From positions 1 through 64,000 of the forward strand of contig CBFHTK010000010.1 in NCBI GenBank assembly GCA_965658745.1: DNA of 64,000 bases, given 5' to 3'. The DNA is from JAHDFB01 sp965658745. Lineage in GTDB: Bacteria > Bacteroidota > Bacteroidia > Chitinophagales > Saprospiraceae. The translations under genes and the position numbers were made by a program. Every line of letters starts with the position of its first letter. Positions within the stretch are counted from its first letter, which is position 1. The notes beneath the pieces were generated by a model. That model worked only from the letters and a program-made list of their open reading frames with translations, did no database searches and was not told the origin of the DNA. This document shows positions 42,670 to 51,406 of this stretch, one piece after another.

Positions 42670-43479
42670 CTAGTGTTTCATCATCCATTCAATCAGTTCG
42701 TTTGCAACTTGATCTTTCTCAGGCTCATTCAGTAATTCGTGGTAAAGACCATCCCACATACGCAGTGTCTTGTCTTGTGAAGATATTCCCTGATAAATCC
42801 AATCGGCACTTTCGGGATCGATAAGTCGATCATCTGTTCCGTGATGAACAGCAAATGGAAGCTTTATCATATCCAGTTCTGTTCTAGCTTGATTCATAGC
42901 TTTCAGAAATTCATCTCCAAATTTAGCTTTGGTTCCTCCTCGATAATTTAGAGGATCTTCATTGTACTTCTTAACTTCAAGAGGGTCTCTCGACACGGCA
43001 GATGCATCAAGCTTCACTGTAGGTAAGTTTGGAAATATCTTTGCGATAAAGCTTGATAGCCTAATTAACACTTTTGGTATAGAATCATCTGGTTTCAGCG
43101 CGGCACCTGACGTAAGTGCTCCAGTCAATAAGTCATCTCCATAAATCTGAAGATATCTTAGCAATACGAGGCCTCCCATAGAATGTCCGTATATAAAATT
43201 TCGGTCACCTTCTTTAAAAAAGCTATCTGCAATAGAATTGAGATCCTCAGCAAATTGATCAAAATAATCAACCATCGCTTGCTTACCCCCCGATTGGCCA
43301 TGACCACGCTGATCATAGATTAAAGCCCTTATACCCGCTTTTGCCAATTGTTCCACAAATGGTTTATAACGCATACCGTGTTCTGCATAACCATGTACGA
43401 TTATAACTGATGTTGAACTTTCAACTTGATTAGTATATTGATTGATAGGAATATCACCTACCTTCACTTTTTGTTGCAT
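42670..43479 (-). CDS. Monoacylglycerol-lipase-like alpha/beta hydrolase
   Basis: A 269-residue serine hydrolase of the Hydrolase_4/monoglyceride lipase group. The cap-forming HGYAEHGMRY, the DQRGHGQSGG loop, the nucleophile elbow YGHSMGG with Ser100, the acid in HHGTDDRLIDP (about 219) and the His in GLYHELLNE (about 247) are all present. The DQRGHG.S.G form is characteristic of this subgroup. It has no signal peptide, so it probably hydrolyses mono-acylglycerols or lysophospholipids inside the cell. It is the downstream partner of the lipoprotein gene (60-base gap). Confidence 0.88.
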   Translation of the reverse strand: MQQKVKVGDIPINQYTNQVESSTSVIIVHGYAEHGMRYKPFVEQLAKAGIRALIYDQRGHGQSGGKQAMVDYFDQFAEDLNSIADSFFKEGDRNFIYGHSMGGLVLLRYLQIYGDDLLTGALTSGAALKPDDSIPKVLIRLSSFIAKIFPNLPTVKLDASAVSRDPLEVKKYNEDPLNYRGGTKAKFGDEFLKAMNQARTELDMIKLPFAVHHGTDDRLIDPESADWIYQGISSQDKTLRMWDGLYHELLNEPEKDQVANELIEWMMKH

Positions 43480-43539
43480 AATCCGGCTTTTTAGAAGGGA
43501 AATTGTTCTGCTAAATAATTACTTGATCTGAAGCAATTA

Positions 43540-44073
43540 CTAATCAAGCGTTCTTCCTTCAACTGTTTTACGCTTAACAGAAAGCTTCTTAGCGGCTCTT
43601 AAATCCACCATCAAACGAGAGTACGCTGACTCATCAGATGTAAAATAGATTTTCTTATCGTAGCTTATTCTTCCAATATCTCTTTTCCAGTCTGCAGCTA
43701 AGAGTACAAAGTCAGCACCTCTCCTTTTACTTGGTCCAAACATCAAGAACTTCTCATCACTTGTTTCAAAGGACACAGCAAATTGATTTGATCTTGGTTC
43801 AAACAAGAATACTCCAGGAGTTCTTCTAGGAAATACGACTTCCTCGACTTTTTTGCCATCTCTAATTTTGATAGCACCATCTTTAATTTTTGCATCACCA
43901 TCACGTACTTCTCTCCATAACACCACATCGTCTGATAAATAGAATTGGATTTTCTGTAGATCAGATTCCGTCCAATTGTATTCATTTCTAAGGTTGGCAG
44001 TAAAAGGCGTTAGTCTAGGAGAACAGGACATAATGGAACCTGCTAGACACAAAATAAACAGTAATTGCTTCAT
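43540..44073 (-). CDS. Hypothetical lipoprotein, 177 residues
   Basis: I do not recognise the family. The ATG at 44073 gives a lipoprotein signal (MKQLLFILCLAGSIMSC, lipobox SIMSC); 19 open codons upstream are unlikely to be translated. The mature part is basic and beta-rich, with repeated charged turns (DGDAKIKDGAIKIRDGKK). The stretch VVFPRRTPGVFLFE and RRGADFVLLAADW may be strands of a small barrel. Situated downstream of the Nqr terminator and upstream of the lipase. Confidence 0.65.
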   Translation of the reverse strand: MKQLLFILCLAGSIMSCSPRLTPFTANLRNEYNWTESDLQKIQFYLSDDVVLWREVRDGDAKIKDGAIKIRDGKKVEEVVFPRRTPGVFLFEPRSNQFAVSFETSDEKFLMFGPSKRRGADFVLLAADWKRDIGRISYDKKIYFTSDESAYSRLMVDLRAAKKLSVKRKTVEGRTLD

Positions 44074-44180
44074 CTTAAAAGTTTTGGTTCTTAGCGTAAT
44101 CGCAAACAATATACGATCTAAATACCTCAAAGGTATACCCTAGACAAATATTTTAACTTGCATTTAAGAGGGGATTAACT

Positions 44181-44212
44181 AAAAAGAGCCTATCTCATGA
44201 CGAGATAGGCTC
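44181..44212 (-). terminator. Terminator of the nqr operon
   Basis: Perfect stem GAGCCTATCTC (44186-44196) with GAGATAGGCTC (44202-44212) around ATGAC; on the minus strand it is followed by a run of T. It lies about 20 bases after the nqrF stop. Confidence 0.85.
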
Positions 44213-44232
44213 CTAGATCAATTCTTTATATT

Positions 44233-45564
44233 CTAACCTCCGAAATCATCAAAGGCAACGTTTTCCTCAGGTATCCCCCATTCATCAGCCATTTTAAGTA
44301 CTGACTGATTCATCATAGGAGGTCCACAGAAGTATAATTCTAATTCTTCAGGTGCTTCATGCTTTGTCAGGAATTCATCAATTACAACTTGATGTACAAA
44401 TCCTTTGAACCCATCACCATTTGGATCATTAAGATCTTTCTTTAGTTCCCAGTTGTCTTCAGGTAAAGGGTTGTCAAGCGCAATTGCGAAAGTGAAGTTA
44501 GGAAACTGCTTTTCAATTTCTCTGAATTCTTCAACATAGAATAACTCTTGTTTCGTACGTCCACCATAGAAGAATGTTACTTTTCTACCGGTTTTTAATG
44601 TATGAAACAGATGGTACAAGTGAGATCGCATCGGTGCCATTCCAGCACCACCACCTACGTACAACATCTCAGCTTCAGTTTCTTTAATAAAGAACTCACC
44701 GTAAGGACCAGATATTGTCACTTTATCTCCTGGTTTACAATTAAAGATATAAGAAGAACAAATACCTGGATTTACATCCATCCAATCATTCTTTGCTCTG
44801 TCCCACGGTGGAGTAGCAATACGTATCGTCAATGAAACAATATTTCCCTCTGCAGGGTGATTTGACATTGAATAGGCTCTGAATATTTCTTCATCATTGA
44901 CCATCTTAAGAGGCCATAGATTGAATTTGTCCCAATCCTTCTGAAACTTATCTGGAGTATCGTGATACTTTGGATGAGCAGTAATATCAATATCCTTGTA
45001 ATCTACTGTTGTAGGGGGAACATCGATTTGTATATAACCACCAGCTTCAAAGTCCAATGTTTCACCCTCAGGTAAACGAACTATAAACTCCTTAATAAAG
45101 GTTGCTACATTGTAATTTGAAATAACTTCACACTCCCACTTCTTAATACCAAAAATCTCTTGTGGTATACGGATTTCCATATCCTCCTTAACCTTAACTT
45201 GGCAGGCTAACCTTTTATTCTCAGCAGCCTCTTTCTTAGTTAAGTGATTCATCTCTGTTGGGAGTACATCTCCACCACCTGCATCTACATGGCATTCGCA
45301 CATAGCGCAAGTTCCACCACCTCCACATGCTGAAGGAAGGAAAACACTCTTTTCAGAAAGAGCAGTAAGGAGAGTGGAACCAGGTTGAACGATCATAGGA
45401 TTTTCAACATCACCGTTCACTATTATTTTCACATCTCCCTGTGGTACAAGTCGTTTTCTAGCGAAAATCAACATTCCAGAAAGTGCTAAAATTACCGCAC
45501 TAAATACCAAGATCGAAACGATAATTGGCATAGCGCTAAAAAGAATTACTTGTAATATAACCAT
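44233..45564 (-). CDS. nqrF: Na+-translocating NADH:quinone reductase subunit F
   Basis: The NADH-oxidising subunit of the respiratory sodium pump, 443 residues. An N-terminal membrane anchor (about 8-35) is followed by a 2Fe-2S ferredoxin-like domain whose ligands are Cys80, Cys86 and Cys89 (pattern CGGGGTCAMCEC) with Cys121, then an FAD/NADH ferredoxin-reductase module with FRAYSMSNHP, YVGGGAGMAPMRSH and FYGGRTKQELFY. It is the last gene of the operon. Confidence 0.96.
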   Translation of the reverse strand: MVILQVILFSAMPIIVSILVFSAVILALSGMLIFARKRLVPQGDVKIIVNGDVENPMIVQPGSTLLTALSEKSVFLPSACGGGGTCAMCECHVDAGGGDVLPTEMNHLTKKEAAENKRLACQVKVKEDMEIRIPQEIFGIKKWECEVISNYNVATFIKEFIVRLPEGETLDFEAGGYIQIDVPPTTVDYKDIDITAHPKYHDTPDKFQKDWDKFNLWPLKMVNDEEIFRAYSMSNHPAEGNIVSLTIRIATPPWDRAKNDWMDVNPGICSSYIFNCKPGDKVTISGPYGEFFIKETEAEMLYVGGGAGMAPMRSHLYHLFHTLKTGRKVTFFYGGRTKQELFYVEEFREIEKQFPNFTFAIALDNPLPEDNWELKKDLNDPNGDGFKGFVHQVVIDEFLTKHEAPEELELYFCGPPMMNQSVLKMADEWGIPEENVAFDDFGG

Positions 45565-45577
45565 CTTCTAAACTAAC

Positions 45578-46180
45578 TTAAAATGATGAAAGATCGATTC
45601 CCATGAGCCCCATAAAAGCAAGTCCCATCAAACCGGTTAACATAAATGCCATACCTAACCCACGTAAAGCAGGAGGCACTGCAGAATATTTTATTTTTTC
45701 TCTAATTGCCGCAATAGCTACGATTGCTAAAAACCAGCCGAAACCACCTCCTAATCCAAAAGAAACTGACTCTGCGAAGTTATACTCTTTTGAAACCATA
45801 AATAATGATCCACCAAGAATCGCACAGTTTACTGTAATAAGGGGTAAGAATATCCCCAGAGAGTTGTAAAGCGATGGTGAGAATTTTTCAACGACCATCT
45901 CAACTAATTGTACCATAGATGCAATAACTGCTATAAATAGTATCAAACGCAAGAAAGTAAAATCCTGACCAAAAATACCTGTATCACTTAAAAGATATGT
46001 ATTGATTAACCAGTTGATCGGCATGGTAATACCCAGTACAAAAATAACTGCCAAACCTAGTCCGAAAGCTGTTTTTACGCTTTTCGATACAGCAAGAAAA
46101 GAACACATTCCCAAGAAGTAGGATAGTGCTAGATTTTCAATGAATGCTGATTTAATAAATATATTTGCTAATTCGCCCAT
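45578..46180 (-). CDS. nqrE: Na+-translocating NADH:quinone reductase subunit E
   Basis: Six-helix integral membrane subunit of the sodium pump (200 residues). Conserved patterns FLGMCSFLAVSKSV and VNCAILGGSLFMV, the latter with the conserved Cys near the 2Fe-2S binding site, are visible. It pairs with NqrD (homologous, opposite topology). Start and stop fit the operon spacing (40 bases after nqrD, 13 before nqrF). Confidence 0.95.
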   Translation of the reverse strand: MGELANIFIKSAFIENLALSYFLGMCSFLAVSKSVKTAFGLGLAVIFVLGITMPINWLINTYLLSDTGIFGQDFTFLRLILFIAVIASMVQLVEMVVEKFSPSLYNSLGIFLPLITVNCAILGGSLFMVSKEYNFAESVSFGLGGGFGWFLAIVAIAAIREKIKYSAVPPALRGLGMAFMLTGLMGLAFMGLMGIDLSSF

Positions 46181-46220
46181 GATATTTCTAATAAGAGTAT
46201 GCTGTAATTAATGTTATAGA

Positions 46221-46919
46221 TTACGAGATGTCAACGAGTTTCTTATTCCATGCTCTGTGTGCCCAAATTAAAGCACCAATAACGAACATTGCGGAAGGGA
46301 ACAAAACCATTAAGTTATTTGGTTCATACCAACCGAACACGAAACTTGTCGTAGTATCAATCAAGTACTCATCTGTTGGGCCTATAATTTTGAATCCGGC
46401 TAATGAACCCTTGCCAAACAATTCTCTAATTGCAGCAACAATCAGAAGAATCACTCCATAACCTACTCCATTTCCTATACCATCAAGTAAAGATTTGTAA
46501 GGTGTATTGGCCATGGCAAAAGCCTCCAATCTACCCATCACGATACAGTTAGTAATGATCAGCCCGATAAATACTGAAAGCTCTTTGTACATTGGATAGA
46601 AAAAACCCTTTAATGTAAGCTCTACTATAGTTACCAAAGAGGCAATTATAACAAGCTGAACGATCATTCGTACTTGCTTGGGTATTGAGTTCCTTAGTAA
46701 GGAAGTAAATAAACTAGCAAAAGCTGTAACCACCACCACAGCGATAGACATCACCAATGCTTTGTTAAACAATGTTGTTACAGCCAGCGCTGAACAAATA
46801 CCCAATACTTGGACCGTAATAGGATTATTGTCATTTAATGGATCGGTAAGAAGCTTTCGCTCTTTTTTCCCAAAGCTAAATGACGCTTCTTTCTTTACTG
46901 CTACAGTAGTCTCAGCCAT
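46221..46919 (-). CDS. nqrD: Na+-translocating NADH:quinone reductase subunit D
   Basis: Integral membrane subunit, 232 residues, with the QVLGICSALAVTTLF and ITNCIVMGRLEAFAMAN patterns of NqrD. It has an N-terminal basic extension of about 20 residues compared with the standard protein (KKEASFSFGKKERK). Six helices are expected. Lies between nqrC and nqrE. Confidence 0.95.
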   Translation of the reverse strand: MAETTVAVKKEASFSFGKKERKLLTDPLNDNNPITVQVLGICSALAVTTLFNKALVMSIAVVVVTAFASLFTSLLRNSIPKQVRMIVQLVIIASLVTIVELTLKGFFYPMYKELSVFIGLIITNCIVMGRLEAFAMANTPYKSLLDGIGNGVGYGVILLIVAAIRELFGKGSLAGFKIIGPTDEYLIDTTTSFVFGWYEPNNLMVLFPSAMFVIGALIWAHRAWNKKLVDIS

Positions 46920-46956
46920 CTGTATTTATTTTTTCGTAAAAAGTTAAAATTTCAAT

Positions 46957-47703
46957 TTAATTTCCTAAAGATTTGAAGTAAGGTGCGTAGCCTTGAACTC
47001 CATCTTTCATCATTGCGGTAACTCCGTCTGCTGTGATCGTCGCACCTGTCAGACCATCTACTTCATAGGTACGATTTTTAGCTCCACCCTTTCTAACAAG
47101 AATTCCTGCGTAATCACCATTTGGATCTTTAATCTTAGTTCCTATAAACTGCTTTTGAAAAGCTTTACTATCTTTTATCTCAGCCCCTAATCCAGGTGTT
47201 TCTGCTTTATGATCGAAAGCAACCCCAGCAATAGTTTCAAGATCTTCTTCTAAGGCAATATATCCCCATATTTCATCCCAAAGTCCATTTCCTCTCATTG
47301 CCATAATATAATACGCTTTCCCATCATCAGCATTGAACTTAAAAAGTGGCCATGACCTTTGATCGAGGGGCTTCTTCTTCTCTTTTGCCATGTCTATATC
47401 TTCTGCAGAGTTACCTCCATAGCCTAGCGCCTCAATCTTTTCAGGAGACATTTCCTTTCCTGAAGAAGATATTGCACTTGTCGAAACCTGATTTTCAAAT
47501 AATGCCATAATCTCCTCATTAGACATTTCATCTAGTGGCTTACTCAACTTCGTTTTCACTGCTGAAAGAATTGCTTTCTTATTGTAAACTTCTTCATTCA
47601 CTTTAACTCGACCTTGAAGACCGTAGAAAAGAAGCGACAACACAAGTGCTACGATAGTAGTCATAGCCAGTACGAATAATAAGACTTTGTTTGTACTATG
47701 CAC
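46957..47703 (-). CDS. nqrC: Na+-translocating NADH:quinone reductase subunit C
   Basis: Flavoprotein subunit of 248 residues with one N-terminal membrane helix (about 7-28) and a periplasmic FMN domain. The FMN is attached to the last Thr of DGLTGATIT (about residue 222), present here. The start is a GTG at 47703 that overlaps the end of nqrB by 8 bases, so it is translationally coupled. Confidence 0.93.
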   Translation of the reverse strand: MHSTNKVLLFVLAMTTIVALVLSLLFYGLQGRVKVNEEVYNKKAILSAVKTKLSKPLDEMSNEEIMALFENQVSTSAISSSGKEMSPEKIEALGYGGNSAEDIDMAKEKKKPLDQRSWPLFKFNADDGKAYYIMAMRGNGLWDEIWGYIALEEDLETIAGVAFDHKAETPGLGAEIKDSKAFQKQFIGTKIKDPNGDYAGILVRKGGAKNRTYEVDGLTGATITADGVTAMMKDGVQGYAPYFKSLGN

Positions 47704-48946
47704 GTTTTAATCTTTTAGTGATGTTTGCTTGTAGAACATAATGATCTATCAATGGTGCAAACGTATTTACAAATAGAATAGCCAACATCCATCCCTCAGG
47801 ATATGCTGGATTTATTGTTCTAATAATCATTCCTATAGCCCCTATCAAGAAACCATAGAACCATTTTCCAGTATTGGTGCCTGATGCAGTTACAGGATCA
47901 GTCGCCATAAATGCCATAGCAAATAAGAAACTTCCCATGTAGAACTGATAAAGCCAAGGAACTGTCATCATCGGAGATGCACCCCATACATTAAGAAACA
48001 TAGCAGTCAGAGCAGCTCCAATAATCATACTTAGCATTATTCGCCAGCTTGCGATTCCTGTTACAATTAGAAATATGGCTCCGAGTGCGATTAATGGCTT
48101 AGATGTTTCACCTACAGATCCAGGTATTGTACCCCAGAACATCTGAGCTTCACTAAATTGGGCTGTTACAGCGTCCCACCCTCCTTGATAAGCAAGACTG
48201 AGAGGCGTGGCTCCACTATATCCATCTACTACAAATCCAGGTTGAAATCCAGAACTACCAAAAATCTCCAGTATAGGATTTACTATCGAAGTTATCACAA
48301 AGCCATATTCAGTAGCTGAACCAGGTGCAAGACCATCGAATCCAGCAACCCATACATTGTCACCTGCTATATAAGTAGGATAAGCAAAGAATACAAATAC
48401 TCTTGAGAGTAAGGCGATATTCCATATATTCATTCCCGTACCTCCAAATGCTTCTTTTCCTATAATCACTGCAAATGCAACCGAAACCGCCAATATCCAC
48501 AATGGAAGATCTGGTGGCATAATAAGTGGAATAAGTGCTCCAGAAACCAAGAAACCTTCTTCAACAGCATGGCCTTTTCTTGCAGCTATGATAATTTCAA
48601 TACCTAGACCAACTACATTGGCAACTATAAATAAAGGAAGAAATTTAACAAGACCATAAATTAATTTAAGCCCGAAAGCTTCAACTAGTCCAGTATGTAA
48701 TCCCTGAGCCAAGAAATGTTGGTGTCCGATATTAAAAGCCCCAAATATGAAAAGAGCAGACATTGCTATTACGACATGGATCATGGTTCTTTTTAGATCC
48801 ATACCATCGCGTATCTGAACACCTTTTGCTGCTGTCACATTATTTGGTGTATATGCAAAAGTGAATACCGCATCGTACAAGGTATGAAGAACCGGACTTT
48901 TCTTCTTGTCTGGTTCTATTTTTTTGAACACGTCAATTAAACCCAT
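47696..48946 (-). CDS. nqrB: Na+-translocating NADH:quinone reductase subunit B
   Basis: Main sodium-translocating membrane subunit, 416 residues with about ten helices. The covalent FMN site YSGATPLSLA and the riboflavin/quinone region are present, along with the conserved GGTGMNIWNIALLSRVF. An ATG start at 48946; its stop overlaps the nqrC GTG. Confidence 0.95.
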   Translation of the reverse strand: MGLIDVFKKIEPDKKKSPVLHTLYDAVFTFAYTPNNVTAAKGVQIRDGMDLKRTMIHVVIAMSALFIFGAFNIGHQHFLAQGLHTGLVEAFGLKLIYGLVKFLPLFIVANVVGLGIEIIIAARKGHAVEEGFLVSGALIPLIMPPDLPLWILAVSVAFAVIIGKEAFGGTGMNIWNIALLSRVFVFFAYPTYIAGDNVWVAGFDGLAPGSATEYGFVITSIVNPILEIFGSSGFQPGFVVDGYSGATPLSLAYQGGWDAVTAQFSEAQMFWGTIPGSVGETSKPLIALGAIFLIVTGIASWRIMLSMIIGAALTAMFLNVWGASPMMTVPWLYQFYMGSFLFAMAFMATDPVTASGTNTGKWFYGFLIGAIGMIIRTINPAYPEGWMLAILFVNTFAPLIDHYVLQANITKRLKRA

Positions 48947-48972
48947 ATATGAAGTTTGTTATTTATTTAAAA

Positions 48973-50607
48973 TTAAAGTTGAGCACGCATCATATCAAGC
49001 CCTTCTCGCAACAGTTGCTGCATTGGAGCTTTTGATGTACATACAAATTCACAAAGTGCTATATCTTCCTCACTAAGCTCATTGATACCTAAGCCTTCCA
49101 TTCTTTCAAGATCTTCGGTCATTATTGACTTCATCAGAGCCTGTGGATAAATATCCATCGGTAATACTTTCTCATACTGTCCAGACACTACAAATGCTCT
49201 TTCTTCTCCGTGAGTATTACTCTCTGCACGGTATTTGAAATTAGGATATAAAAATGAAGGGAATGTTTTTGAAATACTAGGTCTTGGAGCTAGTGGCAAT
49301 AACCAGCCAAATGCTTCATATTTATCTCCTTCTAGGATAACAGTCAATTGATCATCTTTAAAGTTCAAAAAGTCATCAGCTGCTTTTGCTTCACCAGAAA
49401 GAACATCACCTGCCACATATCTTACGTGATCTCCGGCTAAATTACCTTGAACAAGCTCAGAAATATTAGCACCTACAAAAGTTCTTACGTATTTCGGTTC
49501 TTGTAATTCAGCTCCAGTTAGAGCCACTACTCTACTTCCATCAAATTTTCCATTTAGAAATAAACTTCCTAGTGCAATCACTTCTTGCATTGTAATGGTC
49601 CAAACAAAATCATTTAAACCTATTGGCTTAATGTGATGTATTTGAACTCCGACATTTCCTGCTGGATGAGCTCCGCTGAAAATGTGCTTTTCAGCATTGT
49701 CAAATTGTAAAAAAGCTTCTCCTGCTGCGTCCGATTTTCCATCTACTCCAAGATGTACTTGACCACTAGTTAACTTTGACAGAACGTCAATTCCTTTCTG
49801 AAAATCAGCCTCTCTTCCTTTTATAATAAGGCTATTGTCTGGCGCTAAAGGCGCAGTATCAAAAGTGCTTACAAAAATATCTCGGGGAATATCGGTTAAT
49901 GATGGTATAACATCAAAAGGTCGCTGATTAAGATATATCCATGCTCCAGAAGCTGCCATAAACGACACTAGATCTTCTCTTGAAACTTTGTCTAAAGATG
50001 GAACTTCAAATGACTTGCTTTTCTGCTCCTTATCAGCCAAAATTGTAACATTAGATATAGATCTTTTAGCACCTCTTAGTACTTCTACGATTTCTCCACT
50101 TACCGGTGCAACAAATTTTACATCAGGATTGCTTTTATCGAAAAACAATACATCTCCAGCCAGTACTTCGTCGCCTGCTTGTACAACAACTTTGGGGATT
50201 GGAGCTAGGCCACGAAAGTTGTAAGGGATAACTGAGTGTCTAGTTACAGATTTTGCATCTTCAATTGCAGCTGGTGCAGCACCAGCTAACTTGATATCAA
50301 AACCTTTTCTTAACTTAATAAAATCATGCCCCTTAGCAAAAGACGGAGCTTTGTTGGAAAACAAGTCTCCAAATTTTGGAAATAGCGACATGTTTGTCTT
50401 TTCAGTGTTAATTCCAGCTTTTCCAGCCTCTATTTGCATCAGATTGTCAACTATTGAGATGACAGCCCACAAAAGGAGAATGACACCTACAATGATAAGA
50501 CCGTATATGAATCCTCTAGGAGTTCCACTGCTTGATTGCGCCGCTAATGGAGCAGCAGATAGCAGCAAACACGTAAGGAAGACGTATAACTTAATTCCTT
50601 TATTCAA
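48973..50607 (-). CDS. nqrA: Na+-translocating NADH:quinone reductase subunit A, with an N-terminal signal peptide and membrane anchor
   Basis: The body from about residue 96 (FIKLRKGFDIKLAG) onwards matches NqrA, the soluble cytoplasmic subunit, usually about 446 residues; this one has 544. The first 95 residues are extra: a Sec-type signal peptide (MNKGIKLYVFLTCLLLSA..LAAQ, 1-24), a short polar segment and a single transmembrane helix (about 33-54), then a charged linker. A cleaved signal followed by an N-out/C-in helix would place the NqrA body correctly in the cytoplasm. The start is a TTG, the only initiation codon after an in-frame stop. First gene of the operon. Whether the pump is anchored this way in other Bacteroidota should be compared. 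Confidence 0.88.
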   Translation of the reverse strand: MNKGIKLYVFLTCLLLSAAPLAAQSSSGTPRGFIYGLIIVGVILLLWAVISIVDNLMQIEAGKAGINTEKTNMSLFPKFGDLFSNKAPSFAKGHDFIKLRKGFDIKLAGAAPAAIEDAKSVTRHSVIPYNFRGLAPIPKVVVQAGDEVLAGDVLFFDKSNPDVKFVAPVSGEIVEVLRGAKRSISNVTILADKEQKSKSFEVPSLDKVSREDLVSFMAASGAWIYLNQRPFDVIPSLTDIPRDIFVSTFDTAPLAPDNSLIIKGREADFQKGIDVLSKLTSGQVHLGVDGKSDAAGEAFLQFDNAEKHIFSGAHPAGNVGVQIHHIKPIGLNDFVWTITMQEVIALGSLFLNGKFDGSRVVALTGAELQEPKYVRTFVGANISELVQGNLAGDHVRYVAGDVLSGEAKAADDFLNFKDDQLTVILEGDKYEAFGWLLPLAPRPSISKTFPSFLYPNFKYRAESNTHGEERAFVVSGQYEKVLPMDIYPQALMKSIMTEDLERMEGLGINELSEEDIALCEFVCTSKAPMQQLLREGLDMMRAQL

Positions 50608-50645
50608 AGCCTGTACGATTTATATAATTTTTCAAAAAATTACCG

Positions 50646-50683
50646 CAAATATAATAGCTTTCACTATACTAAAATAGTGCAAA
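50646..50683 (-). promoter_or_regulatory. Promoter of the nqr operon with a small palindrome in the spacer
   Basis: On the minus strand TTTG (plus 50680-50683) and TATATTTG (plus 50646-50653) 26 bases apart, 38 bases before the TTG. A 6-base inverted repeat, CACTAT (50662-50667) and ATAGTG (50674-50679), sits in the spacer and may be an operator. The spacer is longer than the usual 18-23. Confidence 0.4.
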
Positions 50684-50791
50684 CTAATGATCTTTCAAGT
50701 TATGTCTATTTAGACTTAATCTAAATAGCTCGAAAGCGGTAGCTTCTCGGTGATATAACAAACCTAATTACAAAATAGATTAAAAGAATGC

Positions 50792-51406
50792 CTACAAAAT
50801 TGCCTTTTTTCTCTGCTGTCTCATGACGTAGTTCCAAGAAATCAAACCAGTGATTGCTGTAGCAAGGTAGACTACATATAAAATGGCCACTAAAGTGCCA
50901 CCTTGCGCATAAAATATATAGATATACGCTCCATTAATAAATAACCAATAAATCCAATTTTCATAAATTCGATTCACCAGCAACCACGTAGCCCAAATAC
51001 TAAAAACAGTTGTCACGCTATCTAATAAAGCAAAAGCGGGATTTACAAAAAATTGGACAATGAAAACAAGGACTAATGAGCTTATTGTCCCAAAGACGAG
51101 TGCATTTAGATGAGAGCTGAATGGCAGCGTTTCAATTCTTGGATAACCAGTATCTTTCTTGGATTTGATCCAACGATATAGACCAACAATCCCCATATAC
51201 ACATAGAGTAACTGCAAGCCAGAATCAAAAAAGAGTTGATACTCTGAGTAGTCTTTCCACGATAGCAAGCCGCAGCTAATTATCCCAAAAACCCAACAAA
51301 CTGGCTTATTCAAAACGGAGAAAAACGCATATAAGAGACCTGTGACTAGAATAGTCCAATCGATCCAATCGTACTTACTAAGTTCAAGAACAACCTCCTC
51401 CCACAC
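50792..51406 (-). CDS. pnuC: Nicotinamide riboside transporter PnuC
   Basis: A 204-residue inner-membrane transporter with seven or so helices that brings in nicotinamide riboside for NAD synthesis. Marks are WVFGIISCGLLSW near the start, YRWIKSKKD after helix three, and the substrate motif WLLVNRIYENWIYW. The start is a GTG that shares one base with the stop of the PorE-like gene (TAGTG), so it is translationally coupled to a secretion gene. It lies next to the NAD-consuming nqr operon but has its own transcript. Confidence 0.9.
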   Translation of the reverse strand: MWEEVVLELSKYDWIDWTILVTGLLYAFFSVLNKPVCWVFGIISCGLLSWKDYSEYQLFFDSGLQLLYVYMGIVGLYRWIKSKKDTGYPRIETLPFSSHLNALVFGTISSLVLVFIVQFFVNPAFALLDSVTTVFSIWATWLLVNRIYENWIYWLFINGAYIYIFYAQGGTLVAILYVVYLATAITGLISWNYVMRQQRKKAIL

